DNA of 7,888 nucleotides from an uncultured beta proteobacterium (GTDB taxonomy: Bacteria; Pseudomonadota; Gammaproteobacteria; Burkholderiales; Burkholderiaceae_C), in NCBI GenBank assembly GCA_903859265.1, contig CAIOLZ010000090.1, forward strand, positions 1 through 7,888, written 5' to 3'. The position numbers and the translations under genes are program-made. This document shows, in pieces, positions 6,239 to 7,888 of the stretch. Each line of letters starts with the position of its first letter. The stretch's first letter is position 1. Under the pieces are notes generated by a model. The model was given only the letters and a program-made list of their open reading frames with translations, was not told the DNA's origin and searched no databases.

Positions 6239-7888
6239 CGGCCTGAGACCCAGCCGATCAATACCGCTGATCAACGCTTTGAGTGATGCGGTCACGATGT
6301 TGACATCGAGTCCTACGCCAAAGCGCTCCTGCGCCACACCGACCACTGCAAGCTCCAGAAATGCACAGGCTTGGGCCTCTGCTGCCGTGACGCTGGGCTT
6401 GATGGAACGCTCCTCAAAGCTGCGCACTTGCACATGCAGCCCCGCGCCTTGCAGGGCATGCACCGCCGCATCGATCGGGCCATTGCCCTGCCCCTCGAGC
6501 GTCAACCATTCATCACCGCAGGCGAGTTTCAAACGCACGCCCTGCAGCGCCGCCGGGCCGTTTGGCGCCACGTCAAACAGTTCATGGCCGCGATAACGCC
6601 AGGCCGCATCGCCTGAGCGTTCAGAAGGCGCAGCGTCCTTCGGGTTCAAGTAAGTCTGGTCGAACAGGCGCCACAAATCCTGCGCGCTCATCTCGCCCCC
6701 ATGGGCATCGGTGTAGCGCTGCACCTCGCCCGAAAACTCGACTTGCAGACGACGGGGCATCACGATGCCAAACTCGGTTTCCATCAGGTAAGCCACGCCA
6801 CCTTTGCCGCTTTGGCTGTTGACGCGAATGACCGAGTCGTAACTGCGCCCGACGTCCGCCGGGTCGATCGGCAAATAGGGCACGCGCCACAGTGGCTGCC
6901 CGGTTTGCGCAGCGAAACCTTTTTTGATGGCATCCTGGTGGGAACCACTGAAGGCAGTAAACACCAGATCCCCGACGTAGGGATGGCGAGGATGGATGGG
7001 CAGCTGGTTGCAATGCTCCACCGTACGGGCGACCGCGTTGATGTCGGAAAAGTCCAGACCCGGCGATACGCCCTGCGTATAAAGATTGAGCGCGAGGGTC
7101 ACCAGGTCCACATTGCCGGTGCGCTCGCCATTGCCAAACAGGCAGCCCTCCACCCGGTCCGCGCCGGCCATCAGGCCAAGCTCGGCAGCCGCGACCGCGG
7201 TGCCGCGGTCATTGTGGGGATGCAGGCTGAGCACCACGCTATCGCGCCGCGCAAGATTTTTGTGCATCCACTCGATCTGGTCGGCATACACATTGGGCGT
7301 TGCCACCTCGACGGTTGCCGGCAGATTGAGAATGACTTTGTTGTCCGGTGTGGCACCCCATTGAGCGGTAACGGCATCGCAAACATCCCGCGCGAATTCC
7401 AGCTCCGTCGAAGTAAACACCTCCGGGCTGTATTGCAAGACCCATTGCGTTTGCGGCCGCTCTGCAGCGAGTTGCCGGATGAGCCGTACGGCTGAAACCG
7501 CCATGTCCAGCACTTCGGGTTTGCCCAGGCCAAAAACCACTTCGCGAAAGACCGGAGCGGTGGCGTTGTAAACGTGAACGATGGCGCGGCGCGCCCCTTG
7601 CAGCGCATCAAAGGTGCGCCGGATCAGGTCTTCACGGGCCTGCGTCAGCACCTCAATCGTGACGTCAGCGGGCACATGCCCGCCTTCAATCAGGGTCCGG
7701 ACGAAATCGAAATCGGTCTGCGAAGCGCTGGGAAATCCGACCTCAATTTCCTTGAAGCCCACCTGGCAGACCGTGCGGAACATGCGCATCTTGCGCTCGC
7801 CGTTCATGGGTTCAAACAGGCTCTGGTTGCCATCGCGCAGATCGGTGCTCATCCAGATGGGGGACTGGGTGATGGCTCTGGAAGGCCA
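6149..7888 (-). CDS. leuA: 2-isopropylmalate synthase (5' partial)
   Basis: The enzyme condenses acetyl-CoA with 2-oxoisovalerate to 2-isopropylmalate, the first step specific to leucine synthesis. The frame is open to the right edge. The ATG at 7852 is internal, because the 12 codons before it (ending QSPIW) continue the family pattern ahead of MSTDLRDGNQ. Motifs are DLRDGNQ with the metal-binding Asp (about 7835), the VGFPSASQTDFDFVR block, SLHPHNDRGT with two metal-binding His (about 7205-7235), GCLFGNGERTGNVDL (about 7118-7160) and RVNSQSGKGG. The C-terminal allosteric leucine-feedback region ends near FGVGLDVNIVTASLKALISGIDRLG. The motifs match the long type known from Mycobacterium and yeast (TIGR00970-like) better than the 510-520 residue E. 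coli type. The family usually ends at about that point; here a roughly 30-residue Pro/Ala/Arg tail follows, ending in TAG inside prmC. The start, any leader peptide and the promoter lie outside the window. Confidence 0.95.
   Translation of the reverse strand, partial: WPSRAITQSPIWMSTDLRDGNQSLFEPMNGERKMRMFRTVCQVGFKEIEVGFPSASQTDFDFVRTLIEGGHVPADVTIEVLTQAREDLIRRTFDALQGARRAIVHVYNATAPVFREVVFGLGKPEVLDMAVSAVRLIRQLAAERPQTQWVLQYSPEVFTSTELEFARDVCDAVTAQWGATPDNKVILNLPATVEVATPNVYADQIEWMHKNLARRDSVVLSLHPHNDRGTAVAAAELGLMAGADRVEGCLFGNGERTGNVDLVTLALNLYTQGVSPGLDFSDINAVARTVEHCNQLPIHPRHPYVGDLVFTAFSGSHQDAIKKGFAAQTGQPLWRVPYLPIDPADVGRSYDSVIRVNSQSGKGGVAYLMETEFGIVMPRRLQVEFSGEVQRYTDAHGGEMSAQDLWRLFDQTYLNPKDAAPSERSGDAAWRYRGHELFDVAPNGPAALQGVRLKLACGDEWLTLEGQGNGPIDAAVHALQGAGLHVQVRSFEERSIKPSVTAAEAQACAFLELAVVGVAQERFGVGLDVNIVTASLKALISGIDRLGLRPSRAVPTPAAATRNPGQIAPRRNTAEAGCL

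Noticed and set aside
6701..7495. 264-codon open frame on the + strand inside leuA
   Set aside because: It is a shadow of leuA, whose frame carries all the 2-isopropylmalate synthase motifs.
1..7888. Search for a novel defence system, mobile element, CRISPR array or RNA gene
   Set aside because: Every long stretch is assigned to core transport, haem, translation or leucine genes. No direct-repeat arrays, transposase motifs or tRNA-like cloverleaf sequences were seen on reading.

Overview
This window looks like ordinary core chromosome from a GC-rich betaproteobacterium. I infer Burkholderiales, probably Comamonadaceae, from the GC-rich codon usage, the hemA-prfA-prmC cluster and the style of the proteins. 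No database search was possible, so the taxonomy is an inference. Almost every base is coding. I see no mobile element, CRISPR array, tRNA or rRNA, and I do not see a new multi-gene system.

Left block (about 1-2514, + strand): the 3' part of a glycerol-3-phosphate/glycerophosphodiester uptake operon. It holds ugpE (permease, 5' end outside the window), ugpC (ATPase) and ugpQ (cytosolic glycerophosphodiester phosphodiesterase). The genes are 3 nt apart and then overlap by 4 nt, so they are probably translated together. UgpE and UgpC form part of the importer, and UgpQ hydrolyses imported glycerophosphodiesters to glycerol-3-phosphate and an alcohol.

Middle: a small unrecognised three-helix membrane protein (2530-2805, - strand) converges on ugpQ and diverges from hemA. 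The 88 bp between it and hemA hold a perfect TATAAT box and a 15 bp palindrome. A + strand cluster follows. hemA makes glutamyl-tRNA reductase, the first committed enzyme of tetrapyrrole synthesis. prfA makes release factor RF1. prmC makes the methyltransferase that modifies the GGQ glutamine of release factors. hemA and prfA are separated by 132 nt containing a strong hairpin. prfA and prmC abut exactly.

Right (6149-7888, - strand): the 3' part of leuA, a 2-isopropylmalate synthase of the long actinobacterial/yeast-like type, running off the right edge. Its last 30 codons are antisense to the conserved 3' end of prmC.

The points most worth a second look are the 90 bp codon-aligned tail-to-tail overlap of prmC and leuA, the hemA promoter with a palindrome in its -35 zone and almost no leader, and the structured hemA-prfA gap with in-frame tandem stops.
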